A stretch of DNA of 64,000 bases from Monodelphis domestica (lineage: Eukaryota; Chordata; Mammalia; Didelphimorphia; Didelphidae): assembly GCF_027887165.1 (NCBI RefSeq), contig NC_077228.1:185157643-185221642 (forward strand), given 5' to 3'. Every line of letters begins with the position of its first letter. The first letter of the stretch is position 1. The notes beneath the pieces are model-generated. The model was not told the DNA's origin. It did no database searches and saw only the letters and a program-made list of their open reading frames with translations. Of this stretch, positions 21,930 to 33,783 are shown in pieces. The position numbers and the translations under genes are program-made.

Positions 21930-22350
21930 ACTTTAAAATCATAGATTTGGAATTGCAATGGACATTAGAGGTCATTTGGCCTCTCTGCTCATTTTCCAAA
22001 TGAAAAAACCAGGGATACTAGGTGGCTTGCCTAGGATTTGAACTCAGGACATCTTACTCCATTTACTTTTCTGTCTACTATGCTCCCTTCTAGACAAATT
22101 GAAAGAATTCTTAAGGTATTTATCACCTAGGAACAAAGTTATAGTTACATATAATCAACTTTTGACTATGCTAATAGAGTGGAGCAGAGGCATGGCTAGT
22201 TCAAGAGTAGCAAATGATCCAAAACTCATTTGTCTTACTTTGTGATGTCTCCCTGTTAATACGTGAGCTTCTTCAGAGCAGAGACTGAGTTGCCTTTCTA
22301 TATTTTATCCCTAGTGCTTAGCACTTAATAAATGCTTTTCTATCCATTCA
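21930..22350. repeat. MIR-type remnant and L2 3' terminus
   Basis: A reversed MIR-like piece (about 21935-22090) is followed by an L2-type plus-strand end (22240-22350: 'gtgagcttcttcagagcaga' to 'gcacttaataaatgctttt'). Confidence 0.6.
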
Positions 22351-23085
22351 TTCATTGGGGGGGATTCGTTCTATGATGTACGAGGCAGGAAGTAAATTTA
22401 CCTTCCTAAACGTCATTTTCCACAAGCTGATGCTGAGATAAGTTCACTACACTGAACACACACAGAATGATGGCCTGGGTGCTGGGGGGACAATGGGAAG
22501 AGGGGGGTGAAAGGAGAGAATGCTCCAAGATTCACTGGGTGTTCAAGAGTCAGGAGTCTCTACCTTGCCAAGAGTAATTCCATTATTTGGATAATGAAGA
22601 AGAAAATAGCCCTTGAAATCTCTTAAAAGAAAGTGGCCATGCTGGAAAACATCGTCTCTTTCACGAATACTAAAGATATTATTTTGTTGATATAAAGACA
22701 TAGAAAATGATGGGAGAAGGAGGGAAAGAAGAGAGAGGGGAGAGAGAAGAGAGAGCCATCCTTATCCTCACGCGCATTTCCTCTCCTAAGCAAGGAAGGA
22801 AAAAAACCAACTGTTGGGTTTAGGCTTGCCATAGGGATGTGGTCTTCCATTGCCCTCTCCTGGCAGGGAATCAAACTGCAACTGACTTCAGTTGGAGAAA
22901 ACAAGGCTTACCCAAAATATTAAGGAGAGCCCTTTTCTGACTAAAGGATCTTCTAAATTCGGAAGCCCTGAGCTTAATGATCCAAGAATACTCAGTCCCA
23001 ATCATAGCAAAATAACTATAAAATGCCATAAACTCCTGACCAGGGAGACAGGGTTCAGAAAAAAATAGCTGAAATTTCCAGTCAT
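22351..23085. other. Repeat-poor stretch, no gene seen
   Basis: Nothing is assigned except a short GA-rich patch near 22715-22755. The 93-codon minus ORF at 22623-22904 has no recognisable domain. Confidence 0.4.
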
Positions 23086-23520
23086 TCTGTTTTTCAGTAA
23101 TTTTCAGTCACGTATGAATCTTCAGGACCCTCTTTGGAGTTCTTGACAAATATAGTGGAGTGGTTTGCTATTTCCTTCTCCATCTCATTTTTTTTAAAAC
23201 TCTACCTTCCATTTTGGAGTCAATACAGTGTACTGGTTCCAAAGCAGAAGAGAGGTAAGGGCTAGGCAATGGGGGTTAAGTGACTTGCCCAGGGTCACAC
23301 AGCTGGGAAGTGTCTGAGGCCAGATTTGAACATAGGACTTCCCATCTCTAGGCCTGACTCTCAATCCACTGAGCTACCCAGCTGCCCCCCTCCATTTCAT
23401 TTTACTGATGAGGAAACTGAGACATACAGAGTTAAGTAACTTGTCTAGGGTCACGTAGCTAGTAAGCACTTAAGGCCAGATTTGAACTCAGAAAAGGGAG
23501 TCTTCCTGACAAGGTCTGGT
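23086..23520 (-). repeat. Family B SINE split by a family A SINE
   Basis: The outer family B copy is 23086-23187 plus 23390-23520: 'ggtttgctatttccttctcc' on the left, and 'gatgaggaaactgagacata' with 'gggtcacgtagctagtaagc' on the right. It is broken by the family A copy described in the next entry. Confidence 0.85.
23188..23389 (-). repeat. Family A SINE nested in family B
   Basis: A complete reverse copy. The target duplication is tccatctcatttt on the left and tccatttcatttt on the right (13 bp, one mismatch), so family A was active after this family B insertion. Confidence 0.9.
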
Positions 23521-23689
23521 ACTGTGTCTGCCAGTCACTCTAAAAGGATGCAATTAATTCAGTCATCTAGATGCTTCTTTCCTCAATTACCTCCAAGCTA
23601 TGCCAAACCCCTAGATGTTTGCAAATATATAAAAGGAAATGCTTCCAAATCTTCTCCTTCCTTCTGGCCTTGCATCTCAGAATAGTAAC

Positions 23690-24085
23690 CTAGGAGTCAA
23701 GAGACCTGTGTTTTAATCCTAGTTCTACTATAAACTAAGTCAGTTTCTCCCTCTGGGCCTCCCTTTTCTCTTGTGGAAAAAGGTGGGGGCCCAGGGATGG
23801 AGTAACCCCAAAATCATTGCAAGGTCCAACATTCTAAGAATGCATATTTCACCAAAGGTAAGTCAGTGCCACCTCTGGTCCCTTACTAAGCCTCTAGTCC
23901 TTTATTATTCCCTTTTCTCATTTTTCTCCCTCCTTTTTTTCTATTCTTCTGTCTTAAAATTAAATGAAGTTCAAATCTGACCTCAGAGTTGTGTCACCCT
24001 GAGAAAGCCGCTTAACACCCATTGCCTAGCCCTTGCTGCTCTTAAGTCTTAGAACCAATGCATAGTAGTGCAAGGATTTAAAAAA
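23690..24085 (+). repeat. MIR remnant and truncated family A SINE
   Basis: A MIR-type piece lies at 23690-23830 (gtgttttaatcctagttcta). A family A SINE lacking its head is at 23965-24085, starting near the B box (gaagttcaaatctgacctca). Confidence 0.65.
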
Positions 24086-24094
24086 ATTAAATGA

Positions 24095-25106
24095 TGACAT
24101 TTATAGACTACCTACTACATTCAAAGAATTACATTAGATACTCTTAAGACCAAAGAAATAGAAAACCAAAGTATGCCCCTACCTCTCAAGAAACTAACTC
24201 TATGATACAGTGGAAAGAGTCCTGTCTCTAGAATCACAGGTCCTGGGTTCAAATCCTCTCTCTAACTTTAAATAACTGTGTTAACCTGAGCAAATTTGTT
24301 TGACCTCAGTTTCCTAATTTGTAAAATGATAGGAAGGGTGGAGTGAGTAGACTAGATAACTTGTAAAGTCCCTCTAAAAGTTTATAGTTCTTGCATTACA
24401 CTTGAAGAATAAAACCCACATGTGTGATAAAATTTAAATAATAATTGATGATTGAGAAAATAATTCAAGATAACTGAGAAAAAAATGTTGCAAGGCTGCA
24501 CATGATTAAATTATTTAACTCTCTGTGTGTGTTTGTGTGTCTGCACATAGAGACAATAATTACTATGAATTCAAAAAAGGAGAAAGGATACTTCAAGCTG
24601 AAAAGCTAAAATAAGGCTTTATAGAGGAAATAGGATTTAAGCAAAATTTGAATGATGGGCAAAATGTAAATAGGTGGGTAGTAAGTCAGCTATATGGATG
24701 AAGGGCAGCTGGGTAGCTCAGTAGATAGAGATCCAGGTTAGAGATGGGAACTTCTGAGTTCAGATCTGGCCTCAGACACTTCCTAGCTGTGTGACCCTGG
24801 TCAAGTCACTTAACCCCCGTTGCCCAGCCTTTACCACTTTTCTTTTCTTCCTGGGAACAAATACTTAGTATCTATTCTAAGGCAGAAGGTAAAGGGTGTA
24901 TGTGTGTGTGTATATATATATATATATAATTTTAGTTTGACTGGAGTGTAAGATCTATGTAGAAGGAAAGGGGGGGGAGATTAGGAAGGAAGATTATGGA
25001 GACCTTCCAATGGGAGTTAAGGCGTTTAAAACTTTATTTTGTAAGTAAATAGGAGCCACTGAAGGATTTTGAGAGATGAAATAGAATGAATTTAGAATAT
25101 TTCTAG
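24095..25106 (-). repeat. L2 LINE 3' region with inserts
   Basis: The reversed L2 3' end (24095-24205) and body (about 24570-24670 and 25000-25085, 'taggagccactgaaggattt') are interrupted by a plus-strand MIR (24210-24400), a family A SINE and, at the right end, an L1 tail. Confidence 0.6.
24703..24929 (+). repeat. Family A SINE with (GT)n(TA)n tail
   Basis: The copy runs from 'gggcagctgggtagctcagt' to 'ggcagaaggtaaagggtgta', and its tail has evolved into an alternating GT then TA microsatellite (24896-24928). Confidence 0.88.
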
Positions 25107-25645
25107 AAAGATATTCCTCTCTGATGGAATACTATTGTGCTCAAAGGAACAATGAAGTGGAGGAATTCCATAGGAACTGGAAGGACCTCTAGGAAGTGAT
25201 GCAGAGCAAGAGGAGCAGAACCAGGAAAACATTGTACACAGAGACTGATACACTGTGGAACAATTGAATGTAATGGACTTCTCCATTAGTGGCAATGCAG
25301 TGATCCTGAACAACCCGGAGGGATCTATAAGAAAGAACACTATCCACATTCAGAGGAAAAACTGTGGAGGTAGAAACACAGGAGAAAAACAACTGCTTGA
25401 TTACATGGGTCGAGGGGACATGGCTGGGGATGGAGACTCTAAATGAACATCCTAGTGTAAACAACAACATGGAAATAGGTTCTGATCAAGGATACAAGTA
25501 ATACCTAATGAAATTGCACATCAGCTGCAAGAAGGGTGGGGGTAGGGGAGGGAGGGAAATAATATAATTCTTGTTACTAAGGAATAATGTTCTAAATTGA
25601 CTAAATAAATTAACTTAAATTAAAAAAAAAAAAGATATTCCTCTC
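25107..25645 (+). mobile_element. 5'-truncated L1 3' end with perfect target duplication
   Basis: The body is 25122-25630, from 'tgatggaatactattgtgct' (ORF2 C-terminus region) to an A tail. It is flanked by perfect 15-bp direct repeats, aaagatattcctctc, at 25107-25121 and 25631-25645. It shares the sublineage of the copy at 923-1517 (ending 'attgactaaataaatta'). Confidence 0.95.
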
Positions 25646-25858
25646 ATGGCAGTGTACATGGATTTTGTCCAGCGTCAGTGTCTTGGGACAGGAAAATAGG
25701 GCAGAAAAAAATAAACACAGCTTGTATATACTACTCAGACAAACCATGCTAGAATGGATCAGGCTTCAACTCTCATGATTGTCAGAGTCCTCAATTCTAT
25801 GGTCTATTATGGTCTTTGAGATCACTAGCATTATATGAGTTATAAACTCAAACTTTAT

Positions 25859-26092
25859 TTTTGTTCTTGAGTCATTCGAGTCATGTCCAACTCTTTGTGG
25901 CACAATCTGGGGTTTTCATGGCAAAGATATTAGAGGAATTTTCCATTTTCATTTAAAATATGAAGAACTGAGGCAAAAAGAGTAACTTACCTGGGTCACC
26001 CAGACGTAAGTGTCAGAGGCTAGATTTGAACTCAGGAAAATGAGTCTTCTTGACTTTAGACCCAGTGCTCTAGCCACTGAGCCACCTAACTT
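25859..26092 (-). repeat. Family B SINE
   Basis: The reverse order 'gagtcatgtccaactctttg', 'ttttcatggcaaagatatta', 'ggctagatttgaactcagga' and 'gccactgagccacctaactt' gives a near-full copy. Confidence 0.85.
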
Positions 26093-26099
26093 TGCATGA

Positions 26100-28380
26100 A
26101 CTCAGACTAGCAGATACCAAGAACATCCATCCTAGCACATCCACACTGCAGGTGGAACCACACCACGATTTTCTTTTTTAATTTTCATTGATCTCTTTTG
26201 TTTTTATATCATCTCCTCTATTTGGTGAACCATCTCTCACAACAAAGAATAAAAAAAGAAAATGAGGGAGGCGGTTCAGCAAAAATGACCAATACATCAA
26301 CCAAATCCGATATTGCGGTAATATTCCATACCTGTAATTTCCCACAACTTCTGAGAGATAGTGTTCTCATCTCTCCTCCAAAAAGAAGTTCAAGCCTTAT
26401 CATTAAATTGCATTTAGCTTCATTTTGAGTTTATTTCCATTCCCATTGTCATAATTGTTGTTTACATTTGTATTTGGTTCTAAATTGCCTTGTGCTTTCA
26501 AAATCAAGTCATTTTTATTTTGAGGCAGTATAGTTTATTCAAATCCTTTGAAAAATGTTTTTTAAATGGTTATCAAGAGAACCAGCTGAGCCAAATCATC
26601 CCCAGAGAATTTAAAGAGTAAACTGGAAAGGGGCCAACAAATTAAACACCCCCTAACTGTGCCCCCTATCACAAAATGAAAAAGATCTGTATAAAGACTT
26701 CAGTAAGAAAGATTTTTCCCAGGGATGATATCATGATGGTAGAGTCACCACTTTGGGATTGTAACATCACAGTCTTTCATGCACTAAATGAGGCGTTAGA
26801 AGGAAGGTCTTTCTACAAAGAGAGCCAGCCAGTCTCCATTGGGGGTTCAGCTTCAGGACAGACACCCCAGAGGTGGAGGTTTGTCAACAATGCCAGTAAG
26901 GGAAACAAATTTGATTTGTCAATATAGAATCAAAGCACATCAGAATCGAGAACAAAACAGCCATGTACTAACCGGTGTCCTCCGGAATATAGTGGTAACC
27001 TTAGGAATAGGAGAAAAGTTTGTGCTTTTGCCCAAGAGAAAGCTATTTAGGAAGCAAAAACTACTCAGGAGAAGAGCTTAAGGTCAATCTGGAATGGGAT
27101 ATAAAATCACCAAGAGACAACAGAAAGAAAAGAGAGGAAGATCAAAGGCCAGGGTATATTTTCCACGTAAACTAAAAATTACAGATTATATGAACAGATG
27201 CCCTGATGGGAGCTAGCAAAGACAAGGGACCTAGATAAATATCCTATTTTCTTCTCCACTATCTTTGTCAGTCTGCACAGGTTATTTCATCCCCATGTGC
27301 CTCCCCTTCAGTTTTCTCAGTTTGACAAGCTTATTCTTTAAACTATAAAGTTTTGCTTGGCTGTCCTGTGTCTCCCCATAGTAAGGCCACTGATTATTAG
27401 TTGTTTGAAGTTGTTTCCGGTAAAATAAAGGAGCTGAGGTCCCTTTCAGAATGATATTATGCTCCATTAAGTTATAAACGTATCTTTTTTCAATAATCTA
27501 CTGGGTGCTGACATTACATGAGCTATATGTAAAATTAAAAAAAAGGCACCTATTTACCGAAGCTTATTACTGATGTCATGGAAAAAGTCCTCTATGGGTC
27601 CAAATAAAAGGCTTCTCCACTGGCGTTAGACGAATGCCCTTGTTCACTGTGTTAATTACAGTGCACACTCCCCTTGGTGAAATCCAGAGCAATAAAAGCA
27701 TCACCTGTAGACTGACCGAAGGAAAATGAAGCTCTAACGAACATAGCAGATGGTCTAGCAATGAGGAGGAAATATGGATCAGGCTGCATCAAATCTAAGG
27801 CACTATAATGCTATTAAGTATCAAAGTATTAAAGTATTCTTTAAGACTCCAACTTTTAACACCCATATTTCCCAGGGATGGTTAATCGTGAAATACTTTG
27901 ATTTCAGAAGAATCAACATGACAAAATAACCCAAAGGGAAATGTCAAGACACATTCAGGTTTTCTCCTGAAATTTGTAATTTCATTACATTGATCACTGG
28001 GATTCCACTGAATCTGCTCTGGGAAAGGTTGGCTTAACTGAAATTAAACAGACACCCAAAGGAATGCATACCCCACCCGATCCTTTGCTCAAGGAAAATT
28101 CACTGGAATGGTACCAACTGGCTCCAGACTCCCAAGTGCCTGTCCTCCCTGTTCGTAGGGAGGAGTCACAGTTTGATGCAGATATATGGTAGAATACAAT
28201 GTTCAAGGGTGGAGAAGACTGGGGATGGTGATTCATTCCAGAGCTGACTTCTTGCAGATACACTGGACATTCCAACACAGAAATGGGTGAGAGATAGGGA
28301 GAGAATATACAGATGGGTAGTTCAGGGATCAGGAAAGATTGGTGTATTCTATAATTAAGCAGAGCCCTTGGAGAAGAGGA
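26100..28380. other. Longest repeat-poor block; candidate conserved non-coding DNA
   Basis: About 2.3 kb carries no SINE, L1 or L2 that I can recognise, which is rare here. No convincing exon is present: the ORFs at 26676, 26839, 27576 and 27994 lack domains, and none is bounded by consistent splice signals. Absence of insertions over so long a stretch may mean purifying selection, as at enhancers, or simply chance. Confidence 0.4.
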
Positions 28381-28604
28381 TATCTCCATTTTTTTTTAAA
28401 CTCTTACCTTCTGTCTTAGAGTCAATACTGTATATTGGCTCCAAGACAGAAGAGTAGTAAGGGCTAGGCAATGGGGGTCAAGTGACTTGCCCAGGGTCAC
28501 ACAGCTGGGAAGTATCTGAGGTCAAATTTGAACCTAGGACCTCCCATCTCTAGGCCTGACTCTCAATCCACTGAGCCACCCAGCTGCCCCCAGGTATCTC
28601 CATT
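28381..28604 (-). repeat. Family A SINE with target-site duplication
   Basis: A full reverse copy (28391-28592) is flanked by tatctccatt on both sides (28381-28390 and 28595-28604). Confidence 0.92.
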
Positions 28605-28744
28605 CTTGATTGGCTTGGAGAATCAGGTCTCTTCTGGTACGTGCAAGGGTTGGTAGGATGAAAAAGTACAATGGCTGTGGTCTAGAGTTAATAGCTTACA
28701 CAGGACTATCAGAGGGCTAACTTTATCTCTTAAGGAGACATCTG

Positions 28745-29735
28745 TGACAAATAGCCCGTCAGTCTCTGCTTGAATATTATGTCTAATATATTGGGGAACT
28801 CAGGGTCCAGCATCTGTTGGTTGGTAACTATGATCATGCAAAAACTTTCCTTATATTGATCTAAATTCTGCTTTCCCTCACTGATATATTTCATTTTTGG
28901 TTCACCTACATTTCTTAACACTCCTAAACTCCAGAGAGCAAAAACTTTAAAAATTAAATTAAATTAAATTAAAAAATCTGCTTTCCCATTATTTCTATCC
29001 ATGGGTTTAAAGTCTCGGCACTTATGCTATATAGCCCCCCAAAAAAATCTGTCTTTTCCATAATGTAGCCTTTTGAATATTTGAATTATCATGCCCCTCC
29101 CCTAAGTTTTGCTTTTCCAGGCCAAACAACCCCAATTCCTGCGATAGTTCTTCATATTACAGTTTTTATTCTTCTCACTAGCCTGGTCACACTCCATGTT
29201 ATCAACTTCCCTCTTAAAATGTTGCCTCCAGAACTGAACGCAATACTCCAAATGTAGCTTAACTAATACTTTGGCACTCTGCCTTTCTGGTTCCACACAT
29301 CATCTTTCCATTAATGCAACCTCAGATTGCATTAGCATTTTTGGCAGCCATACCATAACATTGCCTCATGTGAACTTGTAGTCCATTAAAACCCTTAAAT
29401 ATTTTCACATGACTGACCTATTGCTGAACCATGGCTCCCCTGTCCTCTACTTACTTGTTGAGTTGATTTCTTTAGATCCTTAGTGTAGGATTTAATATTT
29501 ATTCCTATAAAATGTCTGTGTTTAAGGTTAGAGCCTGTATTTCATGCTGTCAAAAGCATTTTAAATTTCACATGTATTTGTCCAATGCATTAGCTATTCT
29601 TCTTAAATGTGTGCCATTTTCAATTTTGATAAATTATCTATCTTTTCAATAAAATAACTTATAAAAATGTTGAAATGAACAGAGCCAAATGCTGAGTCTT
29701 GTAATACTCCAAGTTGATGCCATCTAGACAGTTTA
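28745..29735 (-). repeat. L3/CR1 LINE fragment
   Basis: The reverse-strand CR1/L3 pattern is long and ordered: 'tttccaggccaaacaacccc', 'cctccagaactgaacgcaat', 'gcattagcatttttggcagc', 'ttgtagtccattaaaaccct'. Only a short (AATTA)n pentamer patch (28948-28970) interrupts it. The copy is old. The 64-codon ORF at 29102 is a relic. Confidence 0.65.
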
Positions 29736-29759
29736 GATATAGATCCAAGCAGCAGAATC

Positions 29760-29930
29760 TAAACTTCTGAATTTTGGTGCCGCAGGAGACTTTTGAGAAT
29801 TTCTTGGAAAGCAAAGCAGTTAATACTTAAAGATATTAATTCAGATTATTCACTTGAAGGTCAAATACTAAAGCTTAAACTTTAAATATTTTGGCCATGT
29901 TTATGAGAAAACAAGATTCACTGGAAAAAG
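29760..29930 (+). repeat. RTE-type LINE fragment
   Basis: The words 'gagacttttgagaatttctt', 'gaaggtcaaatactaaagct' and 'tattttggccatgtttatga' match the same block of the better RTE copy at 44280-44685. It abuts a family A SINE. Confidence 0.65.
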
Positions 29931-30083
29931 GTCCTAGGTTCAAATCTGGCCTCAGACACTTCCCAGCTGTGTGACCCTGGGCAAGTCACTTGACCCCCAT
30001 TGCCTAGCCCTTACCACTCTTCTGCCTTGAAGCCAATACACAGCATTGACGCCAAGATGGAAGGTAAGGGTTTAAAAAAAACA
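29931..30083 (+). repeat. Family A SINE, head missing
   Basis: It starts at the B box (taggttcaaatctggcctca), continues as a normal family A body and ends in an A run. Confidence 0.88.
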
Positions 30084-30199
30084 TTAAAGAAGTAAGGGAT
30101 TTGTTGAAGGTCTCACAGCCAATATGCGTCAAAAGGCAGGACTTGAACATTCGACAGCAGCTCTTTACCCACTATGCATACCACGATGCTTCTCATCTT

Positions 30200-30475
30200 C
30201 ACAAATCAATTAATAAATACATACTGGATGTCTAATATGTGCTAGACACTATGCTAAGTGGTGACGATACCAAAATTAAAAAAAAAAAAGCAAAAAACAG
30301 TCCCTGCTCTCACAGAGCTCACAGTCCAAAAAGGGAGACAACAGCAAACAACTGTGTTAAAACAAGTTCTATACAAGATAAACTGGAAATAGTCACCAGA
30401 GGAAATGCACTTAAATTCAGTGGGGTCAGGAAAGGCTTCCTGGAGAAGGTGAGATTTGATCATCATTATTATTAA
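30200..30475 (-). repeat. L2 LINE 3' end
   Basis: The reversed terminal words 'atgtgctagacactatgcta', 'tccctgctctcacagagctc' and 'ggcttcctggagaaggtgag' are in L2 order. Confidence 0.7.
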
Positions 30476-30744
30476 TCAATGTGCTTTGGCTATTGCCTCC
30501 TCACACAGTTACAAATCCACTTACCTGAATTTCCATCATCTCTTCCATCTTGTCCATAAGAAGATTTATTTTATCTCTTGACACAATTATAAATGACCTG
30601 AACAACTGCATTCCCCTTTTAACTCCTCACTATTTCAGGAACCCTCATTATCCTCAGCATATCTCTCCATCATTCCACATCACCAACACCAGCACCATCA
30701 TCAGTATCTTCTTGTGATCAGTTTCTCTTTAAGCACTTTCCGTT

Positions 30745-30764
30745 TTGACCACGAGATGGCGCAA
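30745..30764 (+). promoter_or_regulatory. CTCF-like site
   Basis: TTGACCACGAGATGGCGCAA fits the CTCF core (CCA..AGRTGGCG) with G at one normally pyrimidine position. It lies in a repeat-free patch about 5.6 kb upstream of SMIM36. Binding is inferred from the motif alone. Confidence 0.4.
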
Positions 30765-30944
30765 GAGGAAAGCATCTGGGAACAAAATAGGCCTGATGGA
30801 TGTTCACAGAGGGGAGAATTCAGGGATAGTTCAATAGAAGGAAATATCAGGGTAAATAAAGGATCTTTTATATGGCCTTTTTCATCTGGTATTTCCCCGA
30901 ATATTCCTATGAGCAAATCCATGCACTTTTCTTCACCGTATCAA

Positions 30945-31385
30945 TTTCAGTCACTTTTTACTCTTTTGGGGTTTTCTTGGCAAATACATTTGCCATTTCC
31001 TTCTCCTGCTCATTTTACAGATAAGAAAACCTAGGCAAACAAAATTAAGGGACTGGCCCAGGATCTCACAACTAATGCATGTCTGAGGCCAAATTTTAAT
31101 TCACAAAAAAAAAAATTTTCCTGGTTCCAGATCTAGCATTCTATCCATTGAACCATCTAGTTGCTCCATAGTATCATGGAATCCTAGATTTAGAACTAGT
31201 AGGACGGAAAGCCAGGCCTGGAGACAGGAGGTCCTGGGTTAAAATCTAGCCTAAAATCTAGATACTTCCTAACTATGTGACCCTAGGCAAGTCACTTAAC
31301 CCCAAATGTCTAGCCCTTGCCACTCTTCTGCCTTGGAACTGATACTTATTATTGATTCTAAGATATCAGGAAAGAATATTTTAAA
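30945..31385. repeat. Family B SINE (-) followed by family A SINE (+)
   Basis: The family B copy (30945-31168, minus) carries an internal A run near 31105. The family A copy (31200-31385, plus) lacks its very head and has a small internal duplication (aaatctag) near 31242-31262. Confidence 0.75.
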
Positions 31386-32089
31386 CAACAAAAAATTTGA
31401 AGCTTTGATTTAATTTTTATAAATATGAGGACCTTACTAAGCTCCAAATAAATATATGATGGTTGGGATATCTTATGTTCTCTAAATGAACAGGCAGAAA
31501 GAAAATTTAAGTTCATATTGAGTCCTTGTTAGTAGTTTATTGGAGAAAGCAACGTGTTTTTATATTTCAGTTTGTTTTTCTTATTTTATTACACGTAATT
31601 CTAGAAATAAAATGTTCAATGGCTTGAAACACTTTAAAGTTAAATAGTAGTTGTCCATTATGAGGAATTCTTAAGAACTGTCTAAAATACCCACTCTTGC
31701 TGAAATTTTGTTGGTTCAAGGTTTGCCTGAGATCAGCCAAAGCTTGATACTCTTCATAATTTTCCACTATTTGTTGCCTGTCATAATGAAATTCACCCCA
31801 TAGTCCAACATATCCTATCAGTATGTGTCCAACTAATCAAATGGCACATCTGTTAATAAAACCTACAGGGCCTTTCCTTCCCAGAACAGAATGAAATGAA
31901 ATGTAATAAGCCCCGACACTGATACTTGGAACAGTTTGTACTGTACATCATTTGGAGCGCACCTTCCAGATTCCTATCTCCATGTCAGAAGTCTCCTGGG
32001 ATGCAGCTCACCAAAGACATTAATTCAGACAAAATAAGATAAGCCATCAAATCACAGAATGTCAGAGGTTGGGAGCAATCTTAAGGGTT
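31386..32089. other. Unique spacer, no gene seen
   Basis: No repeat family is clear except a trace of MIR/L3 near 32040-32089. The 66-codon minus ORF at 31567-31767 has no recognisable domain. Confidence 0.4.
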
Positions 32090-32660
32090 TTCTAGTCCAA
32101 TCAATCAATTAATATTTCTTAAGCAGCTACTATGGGCCATGCAATTAGGTGGCATGGTGGATAGAGCCCTGGGACTGTAATCAAGAAGATCTGGATTCAG
32201 ATCTAGCCCCAGATATTTTCCAGCTGTATGACAAGTCCCTTCACTCCTCAGTTTCCTTATCTGTTAAATGAGCTGGAGAAGGAAATGACAAGGACAGCTA
32301 AGTGACCCAGTAAAGAGAGAACCAAACCTGGAGATGGGAGGTTCTACATGCAAATTTGACCTTAAATACTTCTTACTTAAGTGGCCCTGGGTAAATTGTT
32401 TAACCCCAATTGCCTAGCTATTACAACTCTTTTGCCTTGGAACCAATATTTAGTATCAGTTCTGAGACTGAAGGTAAGAGTTTTGTTTTTAAAAAAACAA
32501 GGAAATGGCAAAGCACCCCAGTATTTTTTGCCAGTAAAACCCCAAGAATCAGAAATGACTAAAAGACAACAATAACAATGTCCTAGGCAGTGTGCTAAAC
32601 TCTCAGACTCCAAGAAGAGGAACAAAACAGGCCCTGCCTCAAAGAACTTAAAATCTAACC
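32090..32660. repeat. Three-level nest: L2 (-), family B (+), family A (+)
   Basis: The outer L2 end flanks the whole (32098-32140 and 32580-32655). Family B occupies 32141-32291 plus 32494-32575. Family A (32292-32490) sits inside family B between aaggaaatgacaa and aaggaaatggcaa (13 bp, one mismatch). The nesting gives the relative order of activity directly. Confidence 0.85.
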
Positions 32661-32694
32661 CTCTCGTTTTTGGGGGGTGAGGGAAGTGGGGCTC

Positions 32695-32800
32695 AAAAGG
32701 ATGAAACAACTTACCCAAAGCCATATAGATACATGGCAAGACCACAACTCAAACCCAGATCTTCTGATATTGAGTCTTGCACTCTTTTTATATGCCACAT
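32695..32800 (-). repeat. MIR-type SINE piece
   Basis: The sequence 'gatgaaacaacttacccaaa' to 'aaacccagatcttctgatat' is a reversed MIR. Its outer part becomes the left end of inverted repeat 2. Confidence 0.6.
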
Positions 32801-33783
32801 CTAATGCAGAGCTTTAACTAAGGTCTGAAGGCTGAGACTTTGTGCCCAGGTACCAAATTAAGAAAGCACTGAAAGCTCTTAGACTCATTTAAAGACACCG
32901 AAACAACAGAATTTATCATCTATTTGTTAGTGTTGACAATAGACCTGTGGTTTCTTTTATATGGGAAGTTCTTGAAGTGGAGTTTTCTACAATAAGACCA
33001 GCTGATGCTCAGCAACTTACAGTCTTTGAGAGATGCTCAGAACACTGGTAGGCTAAGTGATTTTGCCCAGGGTCCCACTGCCAGCATCTACTCCGGATGG
33101 ATTTATCCCTAGGACTTCCTGACTTCCAGCATCTAGTTAAGAGGAAAAGTTAGTTAGAAAAAGAAACCCTCAGATAACTAACTTCCTTCCTTTTTCTGAC
33201 AGGTTCATCTCAAATGAGATGCATTCTAAACCCAGGAGTACCATAACCCCTGTGTTTGCCCTCCTCCAACAGGCTCCAAAGCAGCTGCTTTCAGGTTACC
33301 CAGGATCTTCCCTACTTCAGTTGTCCTCCACTTAAAAAGATGCTTGGGGTGTGTTCCGGGCCCTTTGCCCCAGCAAGAAAATATGTTCATTACAACCTTG
33401 TTTTAAAATAACAAAAGAATGCTTAGACATTACAAATAAATAACCATCTATTATACATAACATAAATTATATAATAAAAAATAAAGACAAAAAATTCTTA
33501 AAGCTGATTATAATAGAATAAAAAGTTATCTTTGCATTGATAAAGGTTCTATTTAAAATGCATAATATAATATGATATTATAGATATAATGGAATATAGT
33601 ATATAATACAATAATATGATAGGTGATAAGTTCTGTTGTTTCTGTATTTTTGAAGGCATCTACAGGCTTTCAATGCCCTCTAAATTTGGCATCTGGGGGC
33701 AAAGACTCAGCCTTCATACCTTAGTTAAGGTTCTGCACTAGACATGTGGCATATAAAAAGAGCACAAGACTCAGTATCAGAAG
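32761..33783. repeat. Long interrupted inverted repeat 2
   Basis: The left arm 32761-32923 (163 bp) and right arm 33619-33783 (165 bp) are reverse complements at roughly four bases in five by eye, with nearly exact blocks (ctctttttatatgccacat, gaaacaacagaa). The loop of about 695 bp is partly AT-rich (33420-33618) and has no ORF. Transcription would give a long double-stranded hairpin. Origin as a transposon or as an inverted duplication is undecided. Confidence 0.88.
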
